Shown piece by piece: positions 42,321 through 50,362 of a stretch of DNA of 64,000 bases. How positions within the stretch are numbered: the stretch's first letter is position 1; each line of letters starts with the position of its first letter. This DNA comes from JADKHC01 sp047600805 (lineage in GTDB: Bacteria > Verrucomicrobiota > Verrucomicrobiia > Opitutales > Opitutaceae), in the NCBI GenBank assembly GCA_047600805.1, contig JASGKG010000001.1, forward strand, positions 2,480,001-2,544,000. Reading direction: 5' to 3'. Both the position numbers and the translations under genes were made by a program. The notes below the pieces were generated by a model. It was not told the origin of the DNA. It saw nothing but the letters and a program-made list of their open reading frames with translations, and made no database searches.

Positions 42321-44774
42321 TCAAGGTGCTGAGTTATCGAACTGCAGATCGTCTTTCGGTTTTTTGGCGGTCTTGCCAAAGTTATAAAGGAAACCGAGGT
42401 AAATAATGCGGGCGCTGCGGCGGCGCGTGATCTCCTCCTGCAAAGCGGGCGTGTCGAGGCGCGTCCGGTCCTTGAGCGAGTTGAACACGTCGGAAACGGT
42501 GAGGAGCACCGCGGCTTTTTTACTGGGGAGGTCGTGCCGAAGGCCGACGTTCGTCACGAAGGTCGGCAGGCGGTACCCCTGGGGCGTGAGCCGTTTGGCG
42601 GTGTAGTTGAGGTTAAGCTGTACGAGATCGCTCTTGGTGACATGCACGTTGGAGCTGAGCTTGGCGCTCCAGGCATTGGCGGATTTGGTGGTGCTGTAGC
42701 CGAGATTGCTGGCGTCGATTTGGCTGCGGTAAAGATTGGAGCTGGCATTCACCGAGAGGAGTCTCCCGAAACCGCGCGTGGCCGAAAGCTCAAGGCCACC
42801 GGCGCGATTATTGGAAAGGTTTTCGAACGTGGTTAAAAGAACGTTGCGGTCGCTGGCCAGCGGTTCGGTCACCTGCGTGAAAGCATGATAGGTTTCCCGA
42901 AAGTAGAGCGTGGAAAGATAAGTGATGTCCTTTTTCTTGTACTGCCAGCCGCCTTCAATCGAGTGGGTTTCCTCTGGCTTGAGGTTTGGGTTTCCGGCCC
43001 GCAGGTGAAGCGGGTCCTGGTATTCGGGGAATGGATTCAGATCGTCGCTTTCCGGCCGGTGAACGCGGTGACTGTAGTTGAGCTGCAGCTGCTGTGCATC
43101 CGTAAGGTTGTAGGTGAGATGCAGCGTGGGATAGAGGCGATAATATCGGTTCGCGCTTTTGGCCGAGCCGGCTGCGACCTGGGTCAACTGGTTCGTGTCG
43201 ATTTTGGCTTGTTCCCCACGCAGGCCCGCAAGAAAGCCGAAGTCCCCGACTGGCTGGGCGTAGGTGGCGTAGAGAGCCTGAATCGTTTGCTCGAAGATGA
43301 AACGGTTGGACGTATTCGGGTCGACGATCCAGGAACCCGTGTCAACGTCCAGTTCACTCCGAAGGAAAATCGCGTCTAGCTTGTCGGTCTCGAGGGAATA
43401 GCCGGACTCGAGCTTGCCGTCATGGCGGAACGGATGGGAGTTTTCGAGCGAAAGCTCCTTGGTGCGCTCGCGGTTTCGATTGAGAAAGTTGTCAGCCGTC
43501 ACGGGCGGCGCGGCGGGCAGCCGGTTGTAGTCGATGTAATGGTTATCCTCCTGCTCGGTGCGCAACCCGGCCTTGAAGCTCGCCTTCAATTCGCCGCCGT
43601 CCTTGTCGAAGCTGTGAGTCCAGTTAGCCTCGTACTCGGTCTCTTTCTCGAACTCCGGGTCGGTGCGACTGCGCGTATAGTCCTTGGTCACGGTTCCGGA
43701 ACCGTCGCCGAGCGTGGTGTACTCGGTGCTGGTGCGGAAGAAGGTGCGATAGTTGTAGTTGAAACCCGCGCCAAGCGTATCGGCCGCGCTGATACGGTAT
43801 TCGCCGCCCGCCTGCCCGATGCGCGAAAGGGGGCGGGCCTTTTCACGGGTGAATTGGTTGGAGGTCGTAATCGTGGTGACCCCACCGGTCGTGTCGACGC
43901 GGCGAGAAACATCGGAGTTCGTGCGCAGGCGATCATCCTGGCGCAGAGAAAAGCTGCCGTAGACGCTGACCTTTCCTTTGGTCAAACTCGACGTGACGCT
44001 GGCATTGCCACGGCTTTCGTTACCGACACTGATTCTAACGGTGGTCGAACTGGCGGCGCTGCCCTTCTTCTTGCGCGTGATGTTGATGATGCCGGCCGTG
44101 CCATCGGGTTTGTACTTGGCGGATGGATTGGTAATCACCTCGACGCGTTCAATCGAGTCAGCCGGCATTTGCTCCAGTACCGCGGCGCGATTGGCGCCCA
44201 TGAGAGAAGACGGCTTGCCGTCGATCAGGATGAGCACGTTCTCGTTTCCGCGCAGACTGACGTTGCCTTCGATGTCGACCTGCACCGACGGAATATTTTG
44301 CAGAAACGAACTGATCGAGCCGGTCGAGCTCTGAATGTCCTTGCCGACGCTGTAAACCTTTCGATCCACGGAATTATAAAACTCTTCCTTGCGGGCCTGC
44401 ACCTCCATCTTAGCAAGCTTGATGCTGCTCTCCGTGATCGTGAGCGTGCCGAGATCCTTTTGCGGTTGGCTCACCTCGACCTTGAACGGCGGCGTTTTTT
44501 CATCGCCAAGGCCCAGCGAGCTGTACACGAGGAAATATTCACCGGGCGGCACACCGGTGAGCGTAAAGGAGCCGTTCGCATCGGTGACGGCGGTGTAAGC
44601 TGTTTTCTCGCCGCTCTTTTTGTGAAGCTCCACCGTCACGAACTCGACCGATTGGTTCGAGACCTTGTCGACAATGCGTCCGATTACCTGGCCGCCTTCC
44701 GACGTCGTTTCGGCGCCGAGCGATAGGGCGCAGCTCATTCCCAAAAACCAAAATAGACGGCAGAAGAACCTCAT
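42321..44774 (-). CDS. TonB-dependent outer-membrane receptor with carboxypeptidase-like N-terminal domain
   Basis: 817 residues. Signal peptide (FWFLGMSCALSLGA), then a CarboxypepD-reg-like beta-sandwich (QVIGRIVDKVSNQSVEFVTV to GVPPGEYFLVYSSLG, about 27-115). The plug follows with FLQNIPSVQVDIEGNVSLRG, LILIDGKPSSLMG and RVEVITNPSAKYKPDGTAGI, then a large barrel of the outer-membrane beta-barrel-3 type ending in YLGFLYNFGK. It ends in a short hydrophilic tail rather than an aromatic residue. Substrate is unknown; no SusD partner is present. Confidence 0.93.
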   Translation of the reverse strand: MRFFCRLFWFLGMSCALSLGAETTSEGGQVIGRIVDKVSNQSVEFVTVELHKKSGEKTAYTAVTDANGSFTLTGVPPGEYFLVYSSLGLGDEKTPPFKVEVSQPQKDLGTLTITESSIKLAKMEVQARKEEFYNSVDRKVYSVGKDIQSSTGSISSFLQNIPSVQVDIEGNVSLRGNENVLILIDGKPSSLMGANRAAVLEQMPADSIERVEVITNPSAKYKPDGTAGIINITRKKKGSAASSTTVRISVGNESRGNASVTSSLTKGKVSVYGSFSLRQDDRLRTNSDVSRRVDTTGGVTTITTSNQFTREKARPLSRIGQAGGEYRISAADTLGAGFNYNYRTFFRTSTEYTTLGDGSGTVTKDYTRSRTDPEFEKETEYEANWTHSFDKDGGELKASFKAGLRTEQEDNHYIDYNRLPAAPPVTADNFLNRNRERTKELSLENSHPFRHDGKLESGYSLETDKLDAIFLRSELDVDTGSWIVDPNTSNRFIFEQTIQALYATYAQPVGDFGFLAGLRGEQAKIDTNQLTQVAAGSAKSANRYYRLYPTLHLTYNLTDAQQLQLNYSHRVHRPESDDLNPFPEYQDPLHLRAGNPNLKPEETHSIEGGWQYKKKDITYLSTLYFRETYHAFTQVTEPLASDRNVLLTTFENLSNNRAGGLELSATRGFGRLLSVNASSNLYRSQIDASNLGYSTTKSANAWSAKLSSNVHVTKSDLVQLNLNYTAKRLTPQGYRLPTFVTNVGLRHDLPSKKAAVLLTVSDVFNSLKDRTRLDTPALQEEITRRRSARIIYLGFLYNFGKTAKKPKDDLQFDNSAP

Positions 44775-44961
44775 GGGAATCAGACTAGCATCTAAAGATT
44801 ACGATTCAATCCGACGGAAGATTACGGGAATGTAATTTTGGGACAGTTGCTGAAAGAGGAAAACCGTGCCAGTGTCCGCTTGTGCACGAACCATTCGCAC
44901 GCGCCCAAGTTCGCAAGTCCGACACATTGTCGGTGTGACGACCGCAAGCGGCTCCTCGAAA

Positions 44962-45825
44962 ATGAAAAGATGGCTCCTGCTCTTTTTGGTTCTTTCAGGA
45001 GGCTTTTCAGCTTCTGCACAGACGACTGGCTCAAGCGTCCCGGATAACCCGTCTGTTTTTCAATGGAGAGCAGAGAAGTTCGACTTCGGGACACATCCCG
45101 AAAATCTTTTTTCCAAGCGAAGCCTTTTGCTCGCCAAAGATGATTTTAACTACGTGCTCACCGCACCGCTACGTTGGGAGAAACAAGACTGGCTCGACGT
45201 GGGAACTTCTGTCGTGTTGATCGCCGGTTCATCCTTTAACGACGGAAGCACCCGCAAGGAGGCACAGGAAGAGCGGCACATCGGCGACAATCAGACGAAA
45301 CGTTTTCAGGAATTCGGGGCCATGTACTCGTGGTTCGTTCTCGGATTGTTCGAGGCCTACGGTACAGCGACCGGTTCGGCGCGGCCAAAAGCAGTAGCCT
45401 TTGACGGCTTCGTCGCCGCGGGAATCGCGTCGGGAGTCGTCGCGCCTGTGATCAAGTACAGCGTCGGTCGAGAACGGCCGAACAAAACGGAAAGCACTTT
45501 CAAATTTCGGCCTTTCTCCGGGAACTACTCGTTTCCCTCCGGGCACACCACGCAGGCCTTCGCCGTCGCTTCCGTGATTTCGGCTCACTACAACCAGTGG
45601 TGGATAAAAGGTGCCGCCTATGGGATTGCCGGCTGCGTCGGCTACTCACGAATCCAGCAAAACGCCCACTTCGCCAGCGATGTGGTTGCAGGGGCGTTAA
45701 TCGGTTACTCCGTGGGCCGCACGGTGGTTCGGCACAACAACCAATCCGCAGAGAAAACGTCAGTGCTTTGGTCGCCGTGTTTTTTCGAGAAAGCCGCTGG
45801 CATTCAATTTCGCAAAAATTACTGA
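44962..45825 (+). CDS. Exported PAP2-superfamily phosphatase
   Basis: 287 residues from the ATG at 44962 with signal peptide (LLLFLVLSGGFSASAQ). The three PAP2 motifs are present: KYSVGRERPN (motif 1), YSFPSGHTTQAFA (motif 2) and SRIQQNAHFASDVVAG (motif 3 with the catalytic His). Family members dephosphorylate lipid phosphates such as undecaprenyl pyrophosphate or phosphatidic acid. It is divergent from the TonB receptor and shares a 187-bp promoter region with it. Confidence 0.92.
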   Translation: MKRWLLLFLVLSGGFSASAQTTGSSVPDNPSVFQWRAEKFDFGTHPENLFSKRSLLLAKDDFNYVLTAPLRWEKQDWLDVGTSVVLIAGSSFNDGSTRKEAQEERHIGDNQTKRFQEFGAMYSWFVLGLFEAYGTATGSARPKAVAFDGFVAAGIASGVVAPVIKYSVGRERPNKTESTFKFRPFSGNYSFPSGHTTQAFAVASVISAHYNQWWIKGAAYGIAGCVGYSRIQQNAHFASDVVAGALIGYSVGRTVVRHNNQSAEKTSVLWSPCFFEKAAGIQFRKNY

Positions 45826-45857
45826 CGCCTCGTCACCCGTTGCACGTTTCCGCGAAC

Positions 45858-46589
45858 TCAGTGCTCCAGCACCACCACCAGCACGCCGAGGATCAAAAAC
45901 AATATTCCCAGAAGGCCGGCTTCGTAACGCTCAAAATTTTTGATGCGAAAACGATCAAGGCCCACCAAGGTCAGCCACGTCAGCAGCGTCATCGCCGCGA
46001 GCGCCGCTACCGCAAGGATTCCGCTCAGAAGAAAATAGCCCGGCCAGCCTAACTTCACGGCAGAGAGGTAAACCGGCAAAAAGCCTTCGCAGGGCGAGAG
46101 CGTCAGCATCACGAACAGTCCGTTGATCGCGGCCCAGTCGCCTTTTTCTTTCACGACCAGCGGGCTCTCGTGCAGCTCGTGATCCCAGTGGCTGTGCTCT
46201 TGCTCGTCTTCTTGGCCGCAGTGTTCGCTTGGCTGGTGCTGTCCGCCCGGCGGGCTGTGGTGGCAGATGCCGCCGCCCTTCCACTGGCGCCAGAAATAAT
46301 AAATCGCCATCGCCAAAAGGATTCCGCCGACGACCCACGGGAAATACGGTCCAAAGCGGTCGTAAACCTTAAAACCGACGACCGTCACCACCAAGCCCAG
46401 CAAACTCGTAAGCAACACGTGGCCAAACCCCGCCGCGATTGTGACCGCCATAACCTTCGAACGGCTCCAAGCCCGGGCGCGGCCCACCAGCACAAACGGA
46501 AGCCAATGCGTGGGAATCGCCGCATGGAAAAACGCCATCGTGAAACCGGTGGCGGCAAGCGAGGAGAGAAGCGAGGAGTTGAGCTGCAT
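45858..46589 (-). CDS. NicO/UreH-like metal permease with a His-rich loop
   Basis: 243 residues from the ATG at 46589, about six membrane segments. The first carries FFHAAIPTHWLPFVLVGRAR and the second GHVLLTSLLGLVVTVVG, positions equivalent to the HAxxPDHW and GH motifs of nickel/cobalt permeases. A cytoplasmic or periplasmic loop is rich in His, Glu and Cys (CHHSPPGGQHQPSEHCG, then EHSHWDHELHE). A nickel or cobalt role is inferred from these features. A longer frame to 46832 is rejected since the extra residues are not membrane-protein-like and overlap the hemF start. Confidence 0.78.
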   Translation of the reverse strand: MQLNSSLLSSLAATGFTMAFFHAAIPTHWLPFVLVGRARAWSRSKVMAVTIAAGFGHVLLTSLLGLVVTVVGFKVYDRFGPYFPWVVGGILLAMAIYYFWRQWKGGGICHHSPPGGQHQPSEHCGQEDEQEHSHWDHELHESPLVVKEKGDWAAINGLFVMLTLSPCEGFLPVYLSAVKLGWPGYFLLSGILAVAALAAMTLLTWLTLVGLDRFRIKNFERYEAGLLGILFLILGVLVVVLEH

Positions 46590-46821
46590 GGGCGGAATGT
46601 TGAGGAATCGCGGGTCTTGCGCCCGGTGTCCACCGTGAACTCTAGCAAAGTCGTCAAGTGCCAGCGAGCGTCTGCAACCACCAGCCATGTCACGAAACCT
46701 CGAAAAAGCTCCTTCCGCAATGATGTGCCGCGAAACAGAAGATGTTTGAGGACGTTTCCCGATTGTGGTTGTCTGCGCCGTCGCCTTTCCATTTTTGCGT
46801 TTCTGGCTACCTGTCCGACCT

Positions 46822-47745
46822 GTGTCCTCCACTACTCCTCACAAGAACGAAATCAACGCGGTAAAAGCTTACCTGCTCCAGCTCCAGGAAGCGATTTGCA
46901 GCGCTCTCAGCGCGGAGGACGGCGCCGGGCAATTTATCACCGACGAATGGACGCGCACCGAAGGCGGTGGTGGCCGGACGCGATTGCTCTCCGAAGGCGC
47001 GGTGTTTGAAAAGGCGGGCGTGGCGTTTTCGCACGTCACCGGTACGAAACTTCCGCCATCAGCAACAGCGCATCGCCCCGAGCTCGCGGGAAAACCGTGG
47101 GAAGCGCTCGGCGTTTCCTTGGTGATTCATCCGCGCAATCCGTACGTTCCCACCAGCCACGCGAACGTCCGGTTTTTTATCGCAGGCGCGGAAACTGCCA
47201 ACCCTGTCTGGTGGTTCGGTGGCGGCTTCGATCTCACGCCTTACTATGGGTTCGAAGACGACGCCCGGCATTGGCATCGCACGGCGCGCGCCGCGGTGGC
47301 GCCGTTCGGCGAGGATATTTACCCGCGGTTCAAACGGTGGTGCGACAGCTACTTTTTTCTGAAGCATCGCAACGAACCTCGCGGGATCGGCGGTTTGTTT
47401 TTCGACGATTTCAACGAACTCGGCTTCGAGCAGAGCTTCGCGCTGATGCGCGCAGTCGGCGACGCGTATGTGCCGGCTTATCGGCCGATCGTGACTAGTC
47501 GGAAAACGATGAACTACGGCGACCGTGAGCGGCAGTTCCAACTTTACCGGCGCGGACGTTACGTGGAGTTCAACCTCGTCTGGGATCGCGGCACGCTTTT
47601 CGGCCTGCAAAGCGGCGGCCGCACCGAATCGATCTTGATGAGCCTGCCGCCGCTGGTGCGCTGGGACTACGGCTGGACGCCCGATCCCGGCAGTCCGGAA
47701 GCGCGCTTGTACGAGGTGTTTCTCACGCCACGCGACTGGATCTAG
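46822..47745 (+). CDS. hemF: Oxygen-dependent coproporphyrinogen III oxidase HemF
   Basis: 307 residues if started at the GTG at 46822 (VSSTTPHKNEINAVKAY); an in-frame GTG at 46765 would add 19 hydrophobic residues of doubtful value. Diagnostic parts are GGGGRTRLLSEGAVFEKAGV, SLVIHPRNPYVPTSHANVRF, WWFGGGFDLTPYYGFEDD and FNLVWDRGTLFGLQSGGRTESI. It oxidises coproporphyrinogen III to protoporphyrinogen IX with O2. Together with hemE and hemG it makes an aerobic haem branch. Confidence 0.95.
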   Translation: MSSTTPHKNEINAVKAYLLQLQEAICSALSAEDGAGQFITDEWTRTEGGGGRTRLLSEGAVFEKAGVAFSHVTGTKLPPSATAHRPELAGKPWEALGVSLVIHPRNPYVPTSHANVRFFIAGAETANPVWWFGGGFDLTPYYGFEDDARHWHRTARAAVAPFGEDIYPRFKRWCDSYFFLKHRNEPRGIGGLFFDDFNELGFEQSFALMRAVGDAYVPAYRPIVTSRKTMNYGDRERQFQLYRRGRYVEFNLVWDRGTLFGLQSGGRTESILMSLPPLVRWDYGWTPDPGSPEARLYEVFLTPRDWI

Positions 47746-47756
47746 GCAAGAACGCG

Positions 47757-47793
47757 CATTTGAGCGTTGAGCGTTGAACGTTCAGCGTTGAAA
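47757..47793. repeat. gcgttgaacgtt direct repeat before hemE
   Basis: Three close copies of gcgttgA in ttgagcgttgagcgttgaac, then gttcagcgttgaa, with a palindromic gaacgttc centre. It fills the 60-bp hemF-hemE gap and so becomes part of the message just ahead of the hemE start. Confidence 0.6.
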
Positions 47794-47805
47794 ATTCCCG
47801 TCCCG

Positions 47806-48837
47806 ATGACTTCCCGAGAACGCTTTCTTGCCGCTTGCGCCTGCCAACCGTTGGAACGCCCTCCGATCTGGGTGATGCGGCAGGCCGGCCGCTATCTTCC
47901 CGAGTACCGCGCGCTGAAAGCAAAGTCGTCGTTTCTCGAAATGGTGAAAACGCCCGCGTTGGCCACCGAGGTCACCCTGCAGCCGTTGCGTCGCTTCGCA
48001 CTCGATGCGGCGATTTTGTTTTCGGACATTCTCGTGATCCCCGAGGCACTCGGACAGGCCTACAGCTTTCGCGAAGAAGGCGGCATCGCCATGGCCTATC
48101 GCCTCGAAACGCGCGCACAAGTCGACGCGTTGGCCGCGCCTGCCCACGTTCCCGAACGCCTGAACTACGTCGCCGAAACACTCGCTCTCCTCAAAAAGGA
48201 ACTCGCCGGGCAAAAAGCTTTACTGGGTTTCGGTGGTTCCCCCTGGACTCTCGCCACTTACATGGTCGAAGGCGGCAGCACGGAAGATTTCGAGCGCATC
48301 AAACTCCTTTTCTACACGGATCGGGCGACGTTTGATGCGCTCCTGGAAAAACTCACGGCGGCGCTGATCGAATATTTCAAGATGCAGATCCGCGCAGGCG
48401 CCGACGCGATCCAGATTTTCGATTCGTGGGGCGGCATCATCGCCGGCCCGGATTACGAGGCGGCCTCGCTGCGTTGGATCAGGCAAATCGTTAAGGAACT
48501 GCCGCGCGATTTTCCCGTGATCCTGTACGCCAAAGGCACAGCCCCGCAGATCACCGACCAGGCTTTTGCCGGTGTGAAGGTGGTGAGCGTGGATTGGACC
48601 TGCGATCTCGCGGTCGTCCGCCGCAATCTTCCCGCCAATGTCGCAGTTCAAGGCAATCTCGACCCGGTGCTCATGCAAACGACGCCGGAGATCGTTCGCG
48701 CGGGCGCGACGCGTTTGCTCGAGTCGATGCGCGGCTCCAACGGACACATTTTCAACCTCGGCCACGGCATCACGCCCGCCGCGAAACTCGAGTGCATGCA
48801 GGCGCTCGTCGACACCGTCACGGGTTGGAAAAACTAA
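47806..48837 (+). CDS. hemE: Uroporphyrinogen decarboxylase HemE
   Basis: 343 residues from the ATG at 47806. It has the family N-terminal signature PPIWVMRQAGRYLPEYR and the substrate-site Asp in LFSDILVIPEALG, then GFGGSPWTLATYMVEGG, IFDSWGG and FNLGHGITP. It removes the four acetate carboxyls of uroporphyrinogen III. An upstream in-frame start at 47767 would translate the gcgttg repeat and is rejected. Confidence 0.96.
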   Translation: MTSRERFLAACACQPLERPPIWVMRQAGRYLPEYRALKAKSSFLEMVKTPALATEVTLQPLRRFALDAAILFSDILVIPEALGQAYSFREEGGIAMAYRLETRAQVDALAAPAHVPERLNYVAETLALLKKELAGQKALLGFGGSPWTLATYMVEGGSTEDFERIKLLFYTDRATFDALLEKLTAALIEYFKMQIRAGADAIQIFDSWGGIIAGPDYEAASLRWIRQIVKELPRDFPVILYAKGTAPQITDQAFAGVKVVSVDWTCDLAVVRRNLPANVAVQGNLDPVLMQTTPEIVRAGATRLLESMRGSNGHIFNLGHGITPAAKLECMQALVDTVTGWKN

Positions 48838-48843
48838 CCAGCC

Positions 48844-50226
48844 ATGCGTCCCACCGACCAAAGCCTCAAACCCATCGCCGTGATCGGCGCTGGCGCAACC
48901 GGTCTGGCTGCAGCCTATCAGCTCACACGCTTGGGCCGGCGCGTGCTGCTGTTTGAGGCAAGTTCACGTGTCGGCGGCGCGGTACGAACAGAACTAACGG
49001 ACGGCTGGCTGATCGAAGCGGGGCCAAACACGCTTCACGAATCACACCACGAAACCCGCGCGCTCATCTCAGAACTCGCGCTCGAAAACGAACGTGTGTT
49101 GGCCAGTCCCGCAGCAAAAAACCGCTACATCGTCCGTGACGGAAAACTCCGCGCTGCGCCGATGTCGCCTTTCGATCTTTGGAGCACGGAACTGTTTTCG
49201 GCCCGCACGAAGCGCAAGTTGGTTTCGGAACTTTGGGCTAAACCACAAGACAGGGGCAACGACGTTGCGCTCGCCGAACTGATCACCGCGCACTTTGGCC
49301 AGGAGGTCACCGACTACGCGCTCAACCCGATCGTCTCCGGTATTTTCGCGGGCGATCCAACCCGGCTGTCGACGCAACATACTTTCCCGCAACTACTGGA
49401 GTTTGAGAAAACGCACGGCTCGATCATTCGCGGACAACGCGCTCAAAGCAAAGCGCGCAAAGCCCGCGGCGAAGGCACCAGCCACATCGTTTCGTTCCGA
49501 CACGGTCTCCAATCTCTCGTCAACGCTCTCGCGCACCGGCTTCGGCCGGGCTCGATTGTCCTGAACGCCACGGTGGAAAATATTCGCACCGCTCTCGGCG
49601 CACCCTGGCGGGTAACTTGGACGCAGAACGACGCTCGGCAAACGGAAGAATTTGGCGCTGTCGTGCTCGCGCTGCCCGCCGAGGCGTTGGCCAAAATCAC
49701 GTTCGATTCTGACGCCCGTCGGCCGCTGGCCGTGCTGGGCGAAGTGCTTCACCCGCCGCTCGCCTCGCTCTTTCTCGGTTTCCGGCGCGAGCAAATAGCT
49801 CACCCGCTCGATGGATACGGCGTGCTCATCCCCGCAGTAGAAAAACGAGGCGTCTTGGGCGTGTTGTTTTCCTCCACGCTGTTCCCAAATCGCGCGCCGA
49901 CAGGCCACGTCGCGCTCACGGTGATGGCCGGCGGTTCTCTTCACCCCGAAATCAGCCGCTCTTCGGAAACCGACGTGCGCAGCAGCATCTTGGCCGAGCT
50001 CCGCCAGCTTCTCGGCATCACCGGCGAACCCGTATTTTTCCGTCACAACCACTGGCCACGCTCTATTCCTCAGTACGAGTTAGGTTACGAGCGCTTCAAG
50101 GACGCCATCGAAACCTGCGAACAGTCCTACGGCGGCCTTTATATCGGTGGTCAGGCCCGCAACGGCATTTCGCTACAGAGTTGCCTGCGCGCAGGGCTCA
50201 CGTTGGGCGAAAAAGCAGCGCGCTGA
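48844..50226 (+). CDS. hemG: Protoporphyrinogen oxidase HemG/HemY type
   Basis: 460 residues. FAD-binding GxGxxG in VIGAGATGLAAAYQL (about 12-26), LFEASSRVGGAVRTE, GPNTLHES, and the C-terminal GLYIGGQARNGISLQSCL. It is the oxygen-dependent flavoenzyme that yields protoporphyrin IX (HemY type). It starts 6 bp after the hemE stop, so hemF-hemE-hemG are one rightward unit. Confidence 0.93.
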   Translation: MRPTDQSLKPIAVIGAGATGLAAAYQLTRLGRRVLLFEASSRVGGAVRTELTDGWLIEAGPNTLHESHHETRALISELALENERVLASPAAKNRYIVRDGKLRAAPMSPFDLWSTELFSARTKRKLVSELWAKPQDRGNDVALAELITAHFGQEVTDYALNPIVSGIFAGDPTRLSTQHTFPQLLEFEKTHGSIIRGQRAQSKARKARGEGTSHIVSFRHGLQSLVNALAHRLRPGSIVLNATVENIRTALGAPWRVTWTQNDARQTEEFGAVVLALPAEALAKITFDSDARRPLAVLGEVLHPPLASLFLGFRREQIAHPLDGYGVLIPAVEKRGVLGVLFSSTLFPNRAPTGHVALTVMAGGSLHPEISRSSETDVRSSILAELRQLLGITGEPVFFRHNHWPRSIPQYELGYERFKDAIETCEQSYGGLYIGGQARNGISLQSCLRAGLTLGEKAAR

Positions 50227-50362
50227 CCCCACGCACTCCCCTCGCAACGCCTCGCGAGGCTCCCCGCTCGATCTTTGGGTAACCGGCCGTCTTGTCACTT
50301 CAATAGGGGTCTACCCTTGACTCAGGGGGGCTCCTGCATAGCCTTCCGCGCTTTTCTTTGGC

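Noticed and set aside
43422..44726. 434-codon open frame on the plus strand
   Set aside because: Antisense to the TonB-dependent receptor; no start context and composition typical of a shadow frame.
46590..46832. N-terminal extension of the NicO-like protein
   Set aside because: The extra 81 residues are Arg/Thr-rich, not membrane-like, and overlap the divergent hemF start. The membrane protein begins naturally at 46589.
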